6,775 nt of DNA from Sulfurivirga caldicuralii (lineage in GTDB: Bacteria; Pseudomonadota; Gammaproteobacteria; Thiomicrospirales; Thiomicrospiraceae): the NCBI GenBank assembly GCA_015661715.1, contig DQVN01000093.1:1-6775 (forward strand). Direction: 5' to 3'. Below, one piece after another: positions 6,161 through 6,775 of this stretch. The notes under the pieces are model-generated. The model made no database searches. It worked only from the letters and a program-made list of their open reading frames with translations, and was not told the DNA's origin. The position numbers and the translations under genes were made by a program. Positions within the stretch are counted from its first letter, which is position 1, and each line of letters starts with the position of its first letter.

Positions 6161-6216
6161 ATTATGGTGAAATAGGAACCGCTGATGGAAATCGAGTTGA
6201 TCGGTTCCTCCATAAT
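6161..6216 (+). repeat. Bulged inverted repeat spanning the small-RNA promoter and 5' hairpin
   Basis: ATTATGG (6161-6167) pairs with CCATAAT (6210-6216), and AGGAACCG (6174-6181) pairs with CGGTTCCT (6202-6209). The right arms are contiguous while the left arms are split by TGAAAT (6168-6173). This makes 15 paired bases with one 6-base bulge. In a read-through fnr mRNA the whole dyad could fold. In a transcript starting at 6175-6180 only the inner part is present. Confidence 0.7.
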
Positions 6217-6257
6217 GTAGCCCGCTTAACCCGGAAGAGAACTTCCGGGTTTTTTTG
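6175..6257 (+). ncRNA. Candidate FNR-controlled small RNA downstream of fnr
   Basis: An approximately 80-base segment lies between an FNR site with a -10-like hexamer and a strong intrinsic terminator, with no ORF. If transcription starts at 6175 the RNA opens with a hairpin, GGAACCG (6175-6181) pairing with CGGTTCC (6202-6208) around a 20-base loop. A single-stranded stretch (about 6209-6227, TCCATAATGTAGCCCGC) follows, then the terminator hairpin. This layout is typical of trans-acting, often Hfq-dependent small RNAs. Anaerobic small RNAs controlled by FNR or Anr are known elsewhere (FnrS in E. coli, PhrS in Pseudomonas), but I do not recognise this as a copy of either. Alternatively it is only the structured 3' UTR of fnr. 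The exact 5' end is inferred. Confidence 0.5.
6228..6257 (+). terminator. Strong intrinsic terminator
   Basis: CCCGGAAG (6230-6237) and CTTCCGGG (6242-6249) form an 8-bp GC-rich stem closed by an AGAA tetraloop, extendable to 10 bp by flanking AA/TT, followed by seven T and then GTTT. It ends the fnr transcript and the candidate small RNA, and insulates the lipoprotein gene. Confidence 0.93.
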
Positions 6258-6300
6258 TTTAGTGTTACCGATAACCCTTTTCTTGTTCTGGAAAATCAGT

Positions 6301-6306
6301 TATATT
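6301..6306 (+). promoter_or_regulatory. Possible -10 element for the lipoprotein gene
   Basis: TATATT matches 5 of 6 positions and lies 31 bases before the ATG. The -35 is poor (T-rich at 6278-6284). A separate promoter is expected because a strong terminator precedes the gene. Confidence 0.25.
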
Positions 6307-6337
6307 TGTTGGGTAAAAATAGAACCTGAGGATTTGA

Positions 6338-6775
6338 ATGATGAAAAAACTAACTGCACTGTTTCTGGTGGGTTTTGTCGGGGCTGCGTTGACAGGTTGT
6401 AGCTCAACACCAAAGCAAGAACAACAAGCTGAGCCTAAGATTGAAGCTCAGCCGACACAGACAGTAAGCGCAGATACAGCGGCTGTGGATGATGAGGCAG
6501 TGAAAATGGAAGCGCTGCAGCAGAAGATTGCTGAGCTACGCAACAAGCGTGTCCATTTCGACTTTGACCGCTCCAATATCAAGCCAGAATATTTCGATGT
6601 TATTAAACAGCATGCGCAGTTTATGCTGGACAACCCTGAGGTGAAGGTCACCATCGCGGGGTATTGTGACGAACGGTGCACAGTAGAATATAACCTGGCC
6701 CTGGGTGAGTGCCGTGCCAATGCAGCATATAATGCGCTGGTAGCGGCTGGCGTTGCTCCGGATCGTATTCAGACA
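6338..6775 (+). CDS. OmpA/Pal-family outer-membrane lipoprotein, 3' end beyond the window
   Basis: 146 codons are open to the right edge. A lipoprotein signal peptide ends in the lipobox LTG-C21. A low-complexity Q/E/A linker (24-55) and a short helical stretch (56-69) precede the OmpA C-terminal domain, which begins at RVHFDFDRSNIKP (71-83). Such domains bind diaminopimelate in murein and tether the outer membrane. D111 and R126, at the positions of the conserved ligand-binding Asp and Arg, are kept. The motif is altered compared with Pal (GH-x-DERGT...GERRA): it reads GYCDERCT...GECRA, with Y109 and cysteines C110, C114 and C125. TGAGGA (6327-6332) can serve ATG 6338 or the adjacent ATG 6341; the second gives the usual MKK start. 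It is not beside tolB here, so it is more likely a Pal-like paralogue than pal itself. Confidence 0.9.
   Translation, partial: MMKKLTALFLVGFVGAALTGCSSTPKQEQQAEPKIEAQPTQTVSADTAAVDDEAVKMEALQQKIAELRNKRVHFDFDRSNIKPEYFDVIKQHAQFMLDNPEVKVTIAGYCDERCTVEYNLALGECRANAAYNALVAAGVAPDRIQT

Noticed and set aside
6448..6720. 90-codon minus-strand frame opposite the lipoprotein
   Set aside because: It is antisense to a clear OmpA-domain gene and has no domain features.

Overview
The window looks like a chromosomal stretch from a gammaproteobacterium of middling GC content. The evidence is an rnr-rlmB operon joined by a 4-base ATGA overlap, an FNR-type oxygen regulator with all four cluster cysteines, an OmpA/Pal-type lipoprotein, and a secreted MltF-like protein. 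Genus cannot be fixed from the sequence alone. I see no insertion sequence, CRISPR array, tRNA or rRNA.

Layout, left to right. (1) Positions 1-353, minus strand: the N-terminal 117 codons of a secreted protein resembling the substrate-binding half of MltF-type lytic transglycosylases, running off the left edge. (2) Positions 354-537: a divergent promoter region with a perfect TATAAT for rnr and a very long stem-loop (443-502) in the rnr leader. (3) 538-3605: rnr (RNase R) and rlmB (23S rRNA Gm2251 methyltransferase), an RNA-metabolism operon. (4) 3690-4904, minus strand and convergent with rlmB: a ketohexokinase-like PfkB sugar kinase carrying a complete C-terminal Rieske [2Fe-2S] domain, an unusual fusion. 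(5) 4905-5357: a 453-base divergent intergenic region holding three clustered DnaA boxes (two perfect, inverted), possible promoters, and a 20-codon ORF with a strong Shine-Dalgarno. (6) 5358-6128: an FNR/Anr regulator. (7) 6129-6337: directly after the fnr stop codon there is a near-consensus FNR site, then a structured segment of about 80 bases ending in a strong intrinsic terminator. This looks like an FNR-controlled small RNA. (8) 6338-6775: the start of an OmpA/Pal-family lipoprotein with three unusual cysteines in its peptidoglycan-binding region, truncated by the right edge.

Taken together, rnr-rlmB is a housekeeping RNA unit. The right half is more distinctive: an oxygen-sensing [4Fe-4S] regulator is divergent from a sugar kinase with its own redox-type Fe-S domain, and is followed by a candidate small RNA that FNR may itself control. 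The strongest candidates for something undescribed are this FNR/small-RNA pair, the kinase-Rieske fusion, and the DnaA-box cluster between kinase and regulator.
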